Assembly: GCF_004514475.2 (NCBI RefSeq) | Contig: NZ_MYFO02000003.1 | Span: forward strand, 186,001 to 250,000 | Direction of reading: 5' to 3' | Length of the DNA: 64,000 nt | Source: Paenibacillus athensensis | GTDB lineage: Bacteria > Bacillota > Bacilli > Paenibacillales > NBRC-103111 | In this document: positions 17,841 to 27,167 of the stretch, piece after piece | How the letters are laid out: each line of letters begins with the position of its first letter | Position numbering within the stretch: position 1 is the first letter of the stretch | Position numbers and translations under genes: made by a program | Notes under the pieces: generated by a model | Seen by the model: only the letters and a program-made list of their open reading frames with translations | Databases searched by the model: none | What the model was told of the DNA's origin: nothing

Positions 17841-18395
17841 ATGACCCAGTTGACAAAGCCAGAGAGACGTATACGCGCCAGACGCGAGTTCGACGACACG
17901 GAGCCCCGCCCTTGGCTGCGGCTGTGGGCGCGGGGGCTGGATCTCTTTTATCATTCCTTTGTAATCGGTCTGATTTGGCAATCCGTCGATCCTGAAGGGC
18001 TGCAGCAAATCAATTCGGTTGTGACGACGATCGGCTTTATGATGCTGTGGGTGGTGCTGGAGAGCTTGTATATGCTGGCGTTCGGCACAACGCCGGGCAA
18101 GCTGCTGCTGCGCATTCGCGTGCGTCAGGAGCATGGAGAGCGGCTTAGTGGCGACCAGGTATGGCGGCGCAGCGCGCTGGTGTGGTTGTTCGGGATGGGA
18201 GCGGGCATCGGTATTCTGACGATTGTCGCCAATATCGTGGCGTATCGCCGTTTAAAAAGCGAGGGCGCCACGAGTTGGGACCGTAACTTGGAGCTGAACG
18301 TTTCGTATGGACGTCTGGGGCTGCTGCGGTCTTTTGTGGCGCTGGCGCTGGGCGCGCTTATGGCGATTATGATCGGCTTTGGATTAATGGTGTAG
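17841..18395 (+). CDS. RDD-family membrane protein
   Basis: The 184-residue protein shows the RDD features WLRLWARGLDLFYHSFV and FGTTPGKLLLRIRV, with three to four hydrophobic segments including one at the C-terminus. The molecular function of most RDD proteins is unknown; some act in ion or osmolyte transport. The start is the ATG at 17841 behind AAAAGGAG. It ends one base before the methyltransferase gene, so the two are co-transcribed. Confidence 0.82.
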   Translation: MTQLTKPERRIRARREFDDTEPRPWLRLWARGLDLFYHSFVIGLIWQSVDPEGLQQINSVVTTIGFMMLWVVLESLYMLAFGTTPGKLLLRIRVRQEHGERLSGDQVWRRSALVWLFGMGAGIGILTIVANIVAYRRLKSEGATSWDRNLELNVSYGRLGLLRSFVALALGALMAIMIGFGLMV

Positions 18396-18396
18396 C

Positions 18397-19329
18397 ATGA
18401 ACGTGAGCGAATACATTTATGTGTACGCTTGTCACGAGGATGAGCAGGAGCTGTGCGAGCTGGAGCTGCGCACGCTGCTCTCTGCGGAGCCGCGGGGCCG
18501 GTACGCGCAGAGCCCGCGGCCGGTTGACCCGAGCCGCAGCCCGTTTATCAAGCTGCGGCTTGGGGTGTGGTGCGAGGCCGGCAGCCTGCCGGAGCTGGCC
18601 GAGCGGGTTGCGGCGCTGCAGATTGAAGCAGCGTCGTTCAAGGTGTCGTTCGCGGAAACCGACGACACCGTGTCTTACGCAGCCCGTCGCGCGATTGAGC
18701 GCGAGCTGGGGCTGCGCGTGCGCGGCCGGGCGGAGATGCATCGCCCGGCGCGCCGCTTTGCGGCCGCCGTGCTCGGCGGCGGCCGCTGGGTGTTCGGCGA
18801 TTGTCTGCTCGCCGAACCGATCTGGCTGCGGCATCAGCAGAAGCCGCAGAACTACTCCACCGCCCTCGGCACGCGAGTGGCCCGGGCGGTGGTGAACCTC
18901 GCGGCGCCAGAGACGGCGGGCGCGCGGCTGATTGACCCGTGCTGCGGCATGGGCACGGTGCTGATTGAAGCGATGTCGATGGGCATCGACATCGTCGGGT
19001 TTGACCTGAACCCGCTGGCCGTACGCGGCGCGCGGGTGAATCTCGCCCACTTCGGCTGCCCGGAAGGGGCGGTGACGCTCGCCGATATGCGTCAGGTCGG
19101 CGGGGCATACACGGCATTGGTGCTGGATATGCCGTACAACCTTTGCTCGGTGCTGCCAGAGGCCGAGCAAGCGGAAATGCTCGCCGCCGCCAGACGGCTG
19201 GCGAGCCGCGCCGTGGTCGTAGCCACGGCTGAGCTGGGCGACGCGGTGGAGCGGGCAGGCTTCCGCATCGCCGGACGTTGCACGGTGCGCAAGGGCCGAT
19301 TTGCGCGCCATATCTACGTCTGCGAGTAG
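18397..19329 (+). CDS. TRM11-like SAM-dependent methyltransferase
   Basis: The 310-residue protein has the SAM-binding motif DPCCGMGTVLIEAMSMG, followed by VGFDLNPLAVRGARVNL, and the catalytic-loop motif DMPYN in place of the usual [DN]PPY, which suits N-methylation of a base. The N-terminal ~130 residues would be a substrate-binding region like the THUMP-containing part of TRM11-type tRNA guanosine methyltransferases. The most likely substrate is RNA. It follows the RDD gene by one base. The intergenic region 19330-19571 after it shows no feature. Confidence 0.78.
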   Translation: MNVSEYIYVYACHEDEQELCELELRTLLSAEPRGRYAQSPRPVDPSRSPFIKLRLGVWCEAGSLPELAERVAALQIEAASFKVSFAETDDTVSYAARRAIERELGLRVRGRAEMHRPARRFAAAVLGGGRWVFGDCLLAEPIWLRHQQKPQNYSTALGTRVARAVVNLAAPETAGARLIDPCCGMGTVLIEAMSMGIDIVGFDLNPLAVRGARVNLAHFGCPEGAVTLADMRQVGGAYTALVLDMPYNLCSVLPEAEQAEMLAAARRLASRAVVVATAELGDAVERAGFRIAGRCTVRKGRFARHIYVCE

Positions 19330-19571
19330 AGCAGGGCGCACAGCCTACGCCGCAGACGCGCCGGCCTGGACAGCACCGCTTAGCGCATCACGTGCAGATG
19401 CCGGACGGGTCCAAGCCTACGCCATGCGCCAATCGCAGCTCCCGTACTCTCAACGCGTCCCCTCACCCCCGTCCTGCCCATCCTTGCTTGCATCCTCGTT
19501 GTTCGTTCTTCGCTGCCCGCATCCGACGCAACCACCACGACGCGCCCCACATCGCCGCCAGTATCGGCGGC

Positions 19572-20201
19572 TTAATACATCATTTTCCCCAGCGGGCCGT
19601 TTTCGTCCAGGATATCCTGCAAGGCATACACTGAAATCGGAAAATACGGAAACCCGTACACGTATGGCGTAATTTCATACAGCTGAAAATACAACACAAG
19701 CGATTTATCGGCGATGTAAAAATCCTGATCGGGCCGGATGGACTTGAAGGACTCGAGCGTCTGAATATCCCGCGCCTTGAGCTGCGCTTTGACGATGTCG
19801 GATAATCGCTTCACATAGTCGGCGCCGGGCTTGAACAGCTCGCGGAGCGTGTAGCTGTGGCCTGTTTGCGTGCTGAAGGTCAGCGAGCTTTGCAGCGTCA
19901 GTCCGTGAGCGCCGCCGGAGAACGCATAATTAATCAAGCTCAGGCTCAAAATTTGCCGCTCGTTCGTTTTGATTTCGTAATACGCGGTCACTTCGGTTTG
20001 CGGGTTTTGCGGATAGCCCTGCTCGTGCAACTGGCGGTTGACTACGCGTACGATTTCGCTGTTTATGCGATGCTGGGCAGCCGGGTTCTGCAAGCGCACG
20101 ACGGCCGGATACATCAGGTTGAGCCGATCCTTTTCCACGCGGTAGGTTTTGAGCTCTACAGGCTGGTGCTCCAGATTGAGGTTGACGTTGGCATTCGGCA
20201 C
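19572..20201 (-). CDS. DUF3298/RsiV-C-terminal-like protein
   Basis: The 209-residue protein has the DUF4163/DUF3298 pattern: QNPAAQHRINSEI, SLINYAFSGGAHGL, YTLRELFKPGADY and a C-terminal region with ITPYVYGFPYFPI. These domains occur in the extracytoplasmic part of RsiV-type anti-sigma factors, which bind lysozyme, and in stand-alone proteins. Here no signal peptide or membrane helix is seen, so it may be cytoplasmic or spore-associated. The start appears to be GTG at 20201 behind AAGGATGGG. Confidence 0.7.
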   Translation of the reverse strand: MPNANVNLNLEHQPVELKTYRVEKDRLNLMYPAVVRLQNPAAQHRINSEIVRVVNRQLHEQGYPQNPQTEVTAYYEIKTNERQILSLSLINYAFSGGAHGLTLQSSLTFSTQTGHSYTLRELFKPGADYVKRLSDIVKAQLKARDIQTLESFKSIRPDQDFYIADKSLVLYFQLYEITPYVYGFPYFPISVYALQDILDENGPLGKMMY

Positions 20202-20257
20202 GGAATCCCATCCTTTTTTACTATAGGCTATTCAGGACATGGGCGGAGCGTGCGTAT

Positions 20258-20296
20258 AAAAAAACCGCAGCCAGGGCGCTTGGCCCCGTTGCGGTC
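20258..20296 (-). terminator. Intrinsic terminator (minus strand)
   Basis: Read on the minus strand, ACCGCA..GGGGC pairs with GCCC..TGCGGT and is followed by seven T. It closes the small gene at 20318-20485. A 19-bp palindrome (20302-20320) sits just before it and includes the stop codon of that gene. Confidence 0.75.
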
Positions 20297-20317
20297 GGTC
20301 CTAACGGTCGTTGACCG

Positions 20318-20485
20318 TTATTTTTGCACATTCGTTACGTCGGTTTGCGACGTAGTCGATGTGTTTTTCAGCTTGGACGTCAGCTCGTCCACCTGTTTTT
20401 TCGATTTGCTGTCTTCGGCGTTCGCTTGAGCGGCGTTCAGCCCGTGATCGACAACGTTGTTACTGCTATTCACATTATTGGACAT
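20318..20485 (-). CDS. Small 55-residue hydrophilic protein
   Basis: A perfect GGAGGTGATTTTCC ribosome site precedes an ATG that opens 55 codons ending in TAA. The product begins MSNNVNSSNNVVDHGL, is rich in Asn, Ser and Lys, and lacks hydrophobic segments or Cys. A terminator follows directly. Such short polar proteins are common in spore formers, but I do not recognise a family. The evidence that it is real is the ribosome site plus terminator. Confidence 0.7.
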   Translation of the reverse strand: MSNNVNSSNNVVDHGLNAAQANAEDSKSKKQVDELTSKLKNTSTTSQTDVTNVQK

Positions 20486-20777
20486 GGAAAATCACCTCCT
20501 CACACACGATCAAAAAGAAGTATTCCACGCTTTGCACAAAACATGCGCCCTCTTGACAAACCCCTGCTCAAGTAGTCTTGTCCCAGCTTCCTGAAGACTC
20601 GTCTGGATCTATCAAATCGGTTGCTTTCCGACCTGACGGTAGTCAAATATTTTTGATATTGGTCAAATCCGCCGCTTTTTTTCATTCCACAAAACAGTTA
20701 CATTGGGCTTGCCGGAACAATTTTCATACAACCCGACGAGGAGCTATCTTCCCAATCAGGAACAGGAGCGAATGCGC

Positions 20778-23633
20778 ATGATCAATCAAAAAACGATTTT
20801 TTGTTTATTGTTGGCAGGCTTGTTGTCTATATCGGTCGTTTCCCCAGCGGTTGCTGCAGATCGTCCGTCGACAAGCAAAGAGCTTGATTACGCGGATATC
20901 CGTCAGCACTGGGCGAGCCCGCAGCTTCAAAAATGGGTAGAACAAGGCAGGATTTCGGGGTACGCGGATGGCGCCTTGCATCCTGATCAAGCGGTAAGCC
21001 GTGCGGAGCTGATCGCAATGATCAACCGGGTTTTCGGATTTACTGAAGGCGAATCCGATTTGTTTGCAGATGTGCATGCGTCGGACTGGTTTGCCGGCGA
21101 TGTCGCGAAGGCGAGCAAAGCCGGATATGTAAGCGGTTACCCTGGCCGCACCTTCCGTCCATTGCAGGCTGTTACCCGTGAAGAGGCTTCGGTCATGTTA
21201 CAAAAAGCGTTCCGCTTGCCGGCTCTTTCCGATGTGCAGACAATGCCGTTTGGCGATGAAGCAGCTATTCAGAGCTATGCGAAATCAGCCGTCCGCACGC
21301 TTGCGGAGGCGGGTTATTTGACCGGATATGCGGACGGAACGTTTAAACCCAAGCAGTTGTTGTCCCGCGCGGAGGCTGTTGTCATGCTGGATCGCATCGC
21401 ACCCCGAATTTTTACGGTTCCCGGCGTGTATGCGGGGGAACAGATTGAAGGCAACGCCGTCATTAACGCTTCGGGGATCACGCTGACAGAAGCTAATATC
21501 GCCGGAAACTTGTATGTGGCCGAGGGGATCGGGAGCGGAGACGCATGGATTAAACATTCTGTTATAGGCGGCGTCGCGCGCATTCATGGAGGTGGAAGCC
21601 ACAGTATTCATATTGAAGGCTCCCGGGTGAATAAGGCTATTCTGTCCAGTGCCGATCACAGCATTCGGCTTGTACTCGACGGAACGATCAGCGAGCTGGA
21701 AATCCAGTCCCAGGCTGTCGTGGAAATTAGCGCTCAAACGCACATAGGCTTGTTATCGGTTGCTGCTTCCGCGGGAGGAACGACCGTCAGCGGGGAGGGG
21801 ACTATCGCAAGCCTGCAAACGAACGCCGATATGAAGGTGAACGGAACAAGCGTCAAACAAGGGAGCAGTACTCGACTCACCGGCGGAAAAGTGGGGGCTA
21901 ACGCGCCAGCGGCTGGTGATCAGGAGCCTGCACAGCCGCAGTCCGGGGGAGGAGCCGGCTCGTCCCAGCCCGTAGGAGGCGGGTCGACACAGCCCGGAAG
22001 CGGAAGCGGGCCAACGGAGCCCGGAAGCGGAACGGGGCCGACGGAGCCCGGAAGCGGAACGGGGCCAACGGAGCCCGGAAGCGGAACGGGGCCGACGGAG
22101 CCCGGAAGCGGAACGGGGCCGACGGAGCCCGGAAGCGGAACGGGGCCAACGGAGCCCGGAAGCGGAACGGGGCCAACGGAGCCCGGAAGCGGAACGGGAC
22201 CGACGGAGCCCGGAAGCGGAACGGGGCCAACGGAGCCCGGAAGCGGGACAGGGCCAACGGAGCCCGGTAGCGGGACGGAGCCTCCCGTTTCCTCTGATCC
22301 GAATTGGACACTGGTATGGAACGATGAATTTAATGGAAACACGATTGATGCGTCGAAATGGAATTTTGTCGAGGGCGGAGGCGGCTTTGGGAATAATGAG
22401 CTGCAATATTACACGCAGCGGCCTGAGAACGCGCGAGTCGAGAACGGCAGCCTTGTGCTGCAGGCGCTTCAGGAGAGCTATAAGGGCAGCGCGTATACTT
22501 CGGCCAAGCTCATGACGAAGGGAAAAGGCGACTGGACATACGGTCGTTATGAGATCAGGGCCAAGCTGCCTAACGGAAAAGGGATGTGGCCTGCAATCTG
22601 GATGATGCCGTCCGCAAGCCAGTTTGGCGGCTGGCCGGCCAGCGGCGAAATCGACATTATGGAGCTGTTGGGTCATGAGCCGAATAAAGTGTACGGCACG
22701 ATCCATTATGGAAATCCTTACAATCATACCGGCGGGAACTATACGCTGGAGAACGGGAGCTTTTCCGACGATTATCATACCTTCAGCGTAGAGTGGGCGC
22801 CAGGCCAAATTCAATGGTTCGTAGACGGGATCCTGTATTCCACAAAAAATGACTGGTACAGCCGAAGCGCCAACCAGACGACGGACAATCCGTATCCGGC
22901 TCCGTTCGATCGCGATTTCTACCTGCAACTGAATTTGGCAGTCGGCGGTAATTGGCCGGGCAATCCCGACGCAACGACGGATTGGACCGTACCTAAGCAA
23001 ATGCTGGTCGATTATGTCCGGGTGTACGCGTACAATGGGCAGTACCCAGAGGCCGGTCCGCGACCGGGCAAAAATTTGGCTGGCGACTGGACCTGGATCA
23101 GAGAAAACGCAGCCAACTGGTTTGTGGACGGCAATCCTAAGCAACTGAATGTCACCACCCAGGATGGCAGCTTTACAAACACGCAAACCGCGCTTCCAGG
23201 CAATATTCTTGTGAAAAATCCGGGAACCGACGACTTCTCTTTTTCTGTAAAAGTGAAGTTCAACGCATCGGTTAATTTTGAATACGCGGGACTAATCGCT
23301 TACCAGGACGATAAAAACTATGTGTCGCTGGGGCGCTGCTTCTCCAGCGTCAATCAGATCCGTTTCACCAAGGGGCAAGCCGGGTCCGCTTCCGATAAAA
23401 ACTACGCTGACTCCATCTTTCCGCAAGACATTTATTTGAAAATCGAAAAAAGCGGCAATACCTATACCGGGTATTACAGTCAAGATGGGATAACATGGAC
23501 ACCGACGGCAGACTCCTTTACTCTGCCGTTAACGAATCCGCAAATCGGGCTGTTCACCCGGAAATTGGGTCCCGCAGCCAAAACGGCAGTATTCTCGGAA
23601 TTTACATTAAACGGACAAGATTTGATGTTTTAA
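20778..23633 (+). CDS. SLH-anchored GH16 beta-glucanase
   Basis: The 951-residue secreted protein has a signal peptide (hydrophobic segment ending AVAA), three SLH domains (roughly residues 35-200, e.g. YADIRQHWASPQLQKWVEQG), a beta-rich linker, ten Pro-Thr-Glu-Pro-Gly-Ser repeats, a GH16 domain (about 507-755, catalytic E624-x-D626-xx-E629 in GEIDIMELLG), and a C-terminal concanavalin-like DUF1349-type domain (SFSVKVKFN to FTRKLGP). It should be held on the cell wall by SLH binding to pyruvylated polymer and cut beta-1,3(-1,4)-glucans. The ATG at 20778 lies 9 nt after AGGAG; 20772 is an alternative. Confidence 0.9.
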   Translation: MINQKTIFCLLLAGLLSISVVSPAVAADRPSTSKELDYADIRQHWASPQLQKWVEQGRISGYADGALHPDQAVSRAELIAMINRVFGFTEGESDLFADVHASDWFAGDVAKASKAGYVSGYPGRTFRPLQAVTREEASVMLQKAFRLPALSDVQTMPFGDEAAIQSYAKSAVRTLAEAGYLTGYADGTFKPKQLLSRAEAVVMLDRIAPRIFTVPGVYAGEQIEGNAVINASGITLTEANIAGNLYVAEGIGSGDAWIKHSVIGGVARIHGGGSHSIHIEGSRVNKAILSSADHSIRLVLDGTISELEIQSQAVVEISAQTHIGLLSVAASAGGTTVSGEGTIASLQTNADMKVNGTSVKQGSSTRLTGGKVGANAPAAGDQEPAQPQSGGGAGSSQPVGGGSTQPGSGSGPTEPGSGTGPTEPGSGTGPTEPGSGTGPTEPGSGTGPTEPGSGTGPTEPGSGTGPTEPGSGTGPTEPGSGTGPTEPGSGTGPTEPGSGTEPPVSSDPNWTLVWNDEFNGNTIDASKWNFVEGGGGFGNNELQYYTQRPENARVENGSLVLQALQESYKGSAYTSAKLMTKGKGDWTYGRYEIRAKLPNGKGMWPAIWMMPSASQFGGWPASGEIDIMELLGHEPNKVYGTIHYGNPYNHTGGNYTLENGSFSDDYHTFSVEWAPGQIQWFVDGILYSTKNDWYSRSANQTTDNPYPAPFDRDFYLQLNLAVGGNWPGNPDATTDWTVPKQMLVDYVRVYAYNGQYPEAGPRPGKNLAGDWTWIRENAANWFVDGNPKQLNVTTQDGSFTNTQTALPGNILVKNPGTDDFSFSVKVKFNASVNFEYAGLIAYQDDKNYVSLGRCFSSVNQIRFTKGQAGSASDKNYADSIFPQDIYLKIEKSGNTYTGYYSQDGITWTPTADSFTLPLTNPQIGLFTRKLGPAAKTAVFSEFTLNGQDLMF
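22001..22276 (+). repeat. 27-bp tandem repeats (about 10 copies)
   Basis: About ten near-identical 27-bp units (ggaagcggaacggggccaac..) encode the nonapeptide PTEPGSGTG. Copies differ only at a few third-codon positions. They form the flexible linker between the SLH part and the catalytic domain and are expected to vary in number by slippage. Confidence 0.95.
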
Positions 23634-23764
23634 TGAGCCATTCCGGCCAGATTGCCGTCCGCCCGGTTGTTTTGTAAAATGACATTACGACTGGCAGGAT
23701 CAATGGTGAGAAAGGTTTTGATTCCGGGCCAGCGCATCTTGAGCCGGAGAAGGAGTCCGACGGT

Positions 23765-24157
23765 ATGAAATCTTTGTTGCCCATCGTAGTCCGATCAACG
23801 GAAATTGACGTTAACGGTCACGTAAATAACGCCAAGTATTTAGAGTATCTTGAATGGGGACGTGAAGCATGGTACGAGCAGTGCGGGCTCGATTATGAAA
23901 CGTTCGGGAGCATGGGGATTCAAACCGTTACTGTGAACATCAATGTGAATTATAGACGAGAGTGCAAGCAAGGAGAGCAGCTAACGATTACCTGCCAGCC
24001 TGCAACCATCGGACGTTCCAGCTACGTGTTGATGCAGGAGGTTCTTGACGAGCGCGGGGAAGTGCGTGCAGACGCTCTTGTAACAAGCGTAACGATGGAT
24101 CGGATCACCCGTCAAAGCCGACGCGTGCCTGACGAGCTGCGCAAGTTCTTTGAATAG
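23765..24157 (+). CDS. Acyl-CoA thioesterase (4HBT hotdog fold)
   Basis: The 130-residue protein has the hotdog signature STEIDVNGHVNNAKYLEYLEWGREAWY, with the N-terminal Asp/His/Asn of the 4-hydroxybenzoyl-CoA thioesterase group. It probably hydrolyses acyl-CoA or acyl-ACP thioesters. It stands alone between the glucanase and fumarase genes, so the substrate is unassigned. An AGAAGGAG site lies 9 nt before the ATG. Confidence 0.85.
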   Translation: MKSLLPIVVRSTEIDVNGHVNNAKYLEYLEWGREAWYEQCGLDYETFGSMGIQTVTVNINVNYRRECKQGEQLTITCQPATIGRSSYVLMQEVLDERGEVRADALVTSVTMDRITRQSRRVPDELRKFFE

Positions 24158-24252
24158 TCTGTATGCGTGAGTGTAGCGTTGCCATTAAAGCTTAGTTTCC
24201 AGCGTTTAGGGGAAGTGTAATAACGTCTATACACGTCTGGAGGTGCTTGAAC

Positions 24253-25644
24253 ATGGTGGAATACAGAGTGGAGCGGGATACGATGGGCGAGGTGCAGGTA
24301 CCCGCCGATAAGCTGTGGGGCGCGCAGACGCAGCGCAGCCTGGATAATTTTCGCATCGGTACGGAAAAAATGCCGTTGGGCCTGATTCAAGCGTTTGCTC
24401 ATTTAAAAAAAGCCGCCGCTCACGTCAACCGCGAGCATGGCGGGCTGTCCGCCGATAAAGCGGCGTGCATCGCCCAAGCGGCCGACGAGGTGTTGGCCGG
24501 ACAATGGAACGATCAGTTTCCGTTGGCCGTCTGGCAGACCGGAAGCGGCACGCAGACGAATATGAACGTCAACGAGGTGCTGGCCCGGCGGGCCAATGAG
24601 CTGCTGGCCGCGGCGGGAGGCAGCGAACGCGTTCATCCCAACGACGATGTGAACCGTTCGCAAAGCTCGAACGATACGTTCCCGACAGCGATGCACATTG
24701 CCGCGTTGCTCGCTGTTGAGGACGAGCTGCTGCCGGCGCTGCGCCAGCTGGAGGCCACGCTTAGGGGGAAAGCGGAAGATTTCGCCGATATCGTCAAAAT
24801 CGGTCGCACCCACCTGCAGGATGCCACGCCGCTGACGCTTGGCCAAGAGATGAGCGGTTGGCTGGCGATGGTGCAGGGCGGAGCGGCGATGGTGCGCGCG
24901 GCCGCGGATACGCTGCGCGAGCTGGCGATTGGCGGCACGGCGGTCGGCACGGGCCTCAACGCGCCGGCGCATTTTGGCGCATGGGTGGCTGAAGCGGTCA
25001 GCTTGCAGACGGGCAAGCGCTTTGTGAGCGCAGCGAACAAGTTTCACGCGCTCGCCAGCCACGACCAGCTTGTCTATGCGCACGGTGCGCTGAAGGCGCT
25101 GGCGGCCAATCTTATGAAGGTGGCCAACGATGTGCGCTGGCTGGCAAGCGGCCCGCGCTGCGGCATCGGCGAGCTGACGATTCCGGAGAACGAGCCGGGC
25201 AGCTCGATCATGCCGGGCAAGGTTAATCCGACGCAATGCGAAGCGTTGACGATGGTCGTCTGCCAGGTGATGGGCAACGACGCCGCGATTGGTTTTGCCG
25301 CCAGTCAGGGCAATTTTGAGCTGAATGTGTTCAAGCCGGTCATCATCTACGCTTTTTTGCAGTCGGTGCGGCTGCTTGCCGATGCGGTGCGTTCGTTTGA
25401 CGAGCATTGCGCTGTGGGCATCGAGCCGAATCGCGAGGTCATTGCCCGCAATCTGGAGCGTTCGCTGATGCTGGTGACGGCGCTTAATCCGCATATCGGT
25501 TATGAGAATGCCGCCGCCATTGCCAAGCTTGCGCACCGGCAAGGCTTGACGCTGCAGGAAGCGGCTGTGCAAAGCGGGCTGGTGACGGCAGAGCAATTCG
25601 CCGAATGGGTGCGTCCCGCGGCGATGGTGCGGCCGGAGGCGTAA
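24253..25644 (+). CDS. fumC: Fumarate hydratase class II
   Basis: The 463-residue enzyme has the lyase signature [13 protein letters not shown], plus [28 protein letters not shown] and [13 protein letters not shown], all diagnostic of FumC-type fumarases. It interconverts fumarate and malate in the TCA cycle. The ATG at 24253 is 7 nt after GGAGGTG; a TTG six bases earlier is too close to it. It is transcribed alone, with a terminator at 25874. Confidence 0.95.
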   Translation: MVEYRVERDTMGEVQVPADKLWGAQTQRSLDNFRIGTEKMPLGLIQAFAHLKKAAAHVNREHGGLSADKAACIAQAADEVLAGQWNDQFPLAVWQTGSGTQTNMNVNEVLARRANELLAAAGGSERVHPNDDVNRSQSSNDTFPTAMHIAALLAVEDELLPALRQLEATLRGKAEDFADIVKIGRTHLQDATPLTLGQEMSGWLAMVQGGAAMVRAAADTLRELAIGGTAVGTGLNAPAHFGAWVAEAVSLQTGKRFVSAANKFHALASHDQLVYAHGALKALAANLMKVANDVRWLASGPRCGIGELTIPENEPGSSIMPGKVNPTQCEALTMVVCQVMGNDAAIGFAASQGNFELNVFKPVIIYAFLQSVRLLADAVRSFDEHCAVGIEPNREVIARNLERSLMLVTALNPHIGYENAAAIAKLAHRQGLTLQEAAVQSGLVTAEQFAEWVRPAAMVRPEA

Positions 25645-25873
25645 CGCGGGCCTGAAGTGCAGTGGGCTGTTGCGCCGCTGCGTCGCCGCACGCGCCGCGT
25701 ATCTCCGCATCGCCATACCGGGTAGCGCTGCATTGCCATACCGCTGCATTGCCGTACCGCGTCCCGTCCTGCGCGCGTAACTCCCGCGCGATGCCCGGAC
25801 ATATGGCGGCTGTCAGAACTTGCTGACGCAGTCCGCCGCAGCAATGCAACGGAAGCCCTAATGAAGTTTGCGC
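25645..25873. other. Gene-free spacer with short repeats
   Basis: No gene is supported here. Three imperfect 15-17-bp direct repeats of the type gcatTGCCATACC lie at about 25705-25758. The rest is GC-rich without a clear promoter. Confidence 0.5.
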
Positions 25874-25910
25874 GCGCGGAGCAGCTTTTGGCAGGCTCTG
25901 CGCTTTTTTT
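25874..25910 (+). terminator. Probable terminator after fumC
   Basis: GCGCGGAGC pairs with GCTCTGCGC (one mismatch) and is followed by seven T. It lies 230 bp after the fumC stop and before the YhfC-type gene. Confidence 0.65.
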
Positions 25911-25978
25911 CGCCTGCAATGAACGAATCGGCAGCGTCCGTCGTACTATACGCGACAGATCGAAAGGGGACGATGCTT

Positions 25979-26830
25979 ATGACAATTTCACTTTTTATAA
26001 CGATGATCCTGACCGGGTTGCTGTGTATCGCGCTGCCGCTGACGGTATTTGTTGTGCTCCGCAGACGGCTTGCATTACGCTGGGGCGTGTTTGGAATCGG
26101 GATGCTGACGTTTTTTGTCTCACAGGTCGTGCTGCGTCTGCCGTGGCAAATTCCATTGACCAAAGCGGCGGCAGCTCACGGCTGGACGACCGGCTGGAGC
26201 GGCGTGCTGCTCGGGCTTGGCGCGGCGGTAACGGCGGGGGTTTTTGAGGAAGGCGGCCGTTATCTGACGTATCGCTGGCTGGTCCGGCGTCCGACGCGGA
26301 GTGATGCGATTGCGCTGGGCCTGGGGCATGGCGGATTTGAAAGCATGGCGCTTGTCGGTGTGTCGATCATCGCCTCGGGTATGGTGATGTTTTTGGTATC
26401 GCAAGGCGCGTTACCGTTGCCGGCGGATCAGGCGGCGGCGCTCCAGCCGACCCTTGACAAGCTGGCGCATACGGCTTGGTACGAGCAACTGGTGGCGCTG
26501 CTGGAGCGGGCGTCGGCCATCAGCTTCCATGTGGCCATGAGCGCTCTCGTATATACCGCGTATGTGCGCCGCAAGTGGCTGCCGCTGTGGGGCGCGCTGG
26601 GGCTGCATATCGTGCTCGACGGCTCGGCTGCGCTGCTTGCGCCGCGCCATCTGTGGCTGGAGGAGCTCCTGCTGGCTGTCGTGGCGGCGGTATGCTTGTG
26701 GGGACTGGTACGATTTTGGAAGCGCGGTGCGGGCGATGCCGTTCATACGGCACCTGCAGGCAGGGCAGATGCACCAAGCGACGCAGTCGGTGTGAGCGCA
26801 ATCGCAACAGAAAAGACAGATTTGCTTTAG
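25979..26830 (+). CDS. YhfC-type intramembrane protease family protein
   Basis: The protein of about 283 residues has seven or so hydrophobic segments and the motifs FEEGGRYLTYRWL, GLGHGGFESM and ALGLHIVLDGSA, matching the YhfC/PrsW group of putative glutamic-type membrane proteases (EE.., H.., HxxxD). The C-terminal tail is soluble and low in complexity. Substrates are unknown. The ATG at 25979 is 9 nt after AAAGGGG; the ATG at 25973 is also possible. Confidence 0.78.
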   Translation: MTISLFITMILTGLLCIALPLTVFVVLRRRLALRWGVFGIGMLTFFVSQVVLRLPWQIPLTKAAAAHGWTTGWSGVLLGLGAAVTAGVFEEGGRYLTYRWLVRRPTRSDAIALGLGHGGFESMALVGVSIIASGMVMFLVSQGALPLPADQAAALQPTLDKLAHTAWYEQLVALLERASAISFHVAMSALVYTAYVRRKWLPLWGALGLHIVLDGSAALLAPRHLWLEELLLAVVAAVCLWGLVRFWKRGAGDAVHTAPAGRADAPSDAVGVSAIATEKTDLL

Positions 26831-26891
26831 TCTCTATGCGGGCTTATGTGAGCCTATTTGCTGTGAATGCGGAAGAGTTTCACGCTACCGC

Positions 26892-26921
26892 TTGAATTTT
26901 CCCGGCTGAATCGCTTATAGT
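26892..26921 (+). promoter_or_regulatory. Promoter for the T-box/serS transcript
   Basis: TTGAAT (26892-26897) and TATAGT (26916-26921) are spaced by 18 bp, directly upstream of the T-box leader. Confidence 0.6.
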
Positions 26922-26927
26922 GGAAAG

Positions 26928-27140
26928 CATACCGAAATTATGCCGATGAAGAGAATCCAACTCGGAGGCGTTTTCGTCAAGAGGGGGGCGGCAAGGGCAA
27001 AGCTCCTCCTCCTAAGCTAACCGGGCCCGCCCGTTATCGCGGAACAAAGAGGATGAAACAGACGCCATGTCTGTTCATCAATTTGGGTGGCACCGCGAAC
27101 CAGCGCTCTTCGTCCCAATCGGACAAAGGGCGCTTTTTGT
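26928..27140 (+). promoter_or_regulatory. T-box riboswitch leader of serS
   Basis: The T-box sequence GGGTGGCACCGCG (27085-27097) is followed by a terminator hairpin (agcgctcttcgtcc with ggacaaagggcgct, 27102-27135) and a T run. Upstream sequence forms the stem I region with a GATGAAGAGAA box. Uncharged tRNA, here tRNA-Ser by inference from the downstream gene, would stabilise the antiterminator and switch the gene on. I did not fix the specifier codon. Confidence 0.92.
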
Positions 27141-27167
27141 ATTTTATTCGAAAAGGAGTGCGGTGCC

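Noticed and set aside
22001-22276. CRISPR array
   Set aside because: Units are contiguous 27-bp coding repeats without unique spacers.
21753-23186. 477-codon minus-strand frame with RSASGLRWP-type repeats
   Set aside because: It is the reverse reading of the 27-bp repeat in the glucanase gene, not an independent repetitive protein.
24403-25749. 448-codon minus-strand frame opposite fumC
   Set aside because: fumC is unambiguous on the plus strand. The antisense product is a His/Arg/Gln-rich shadow.
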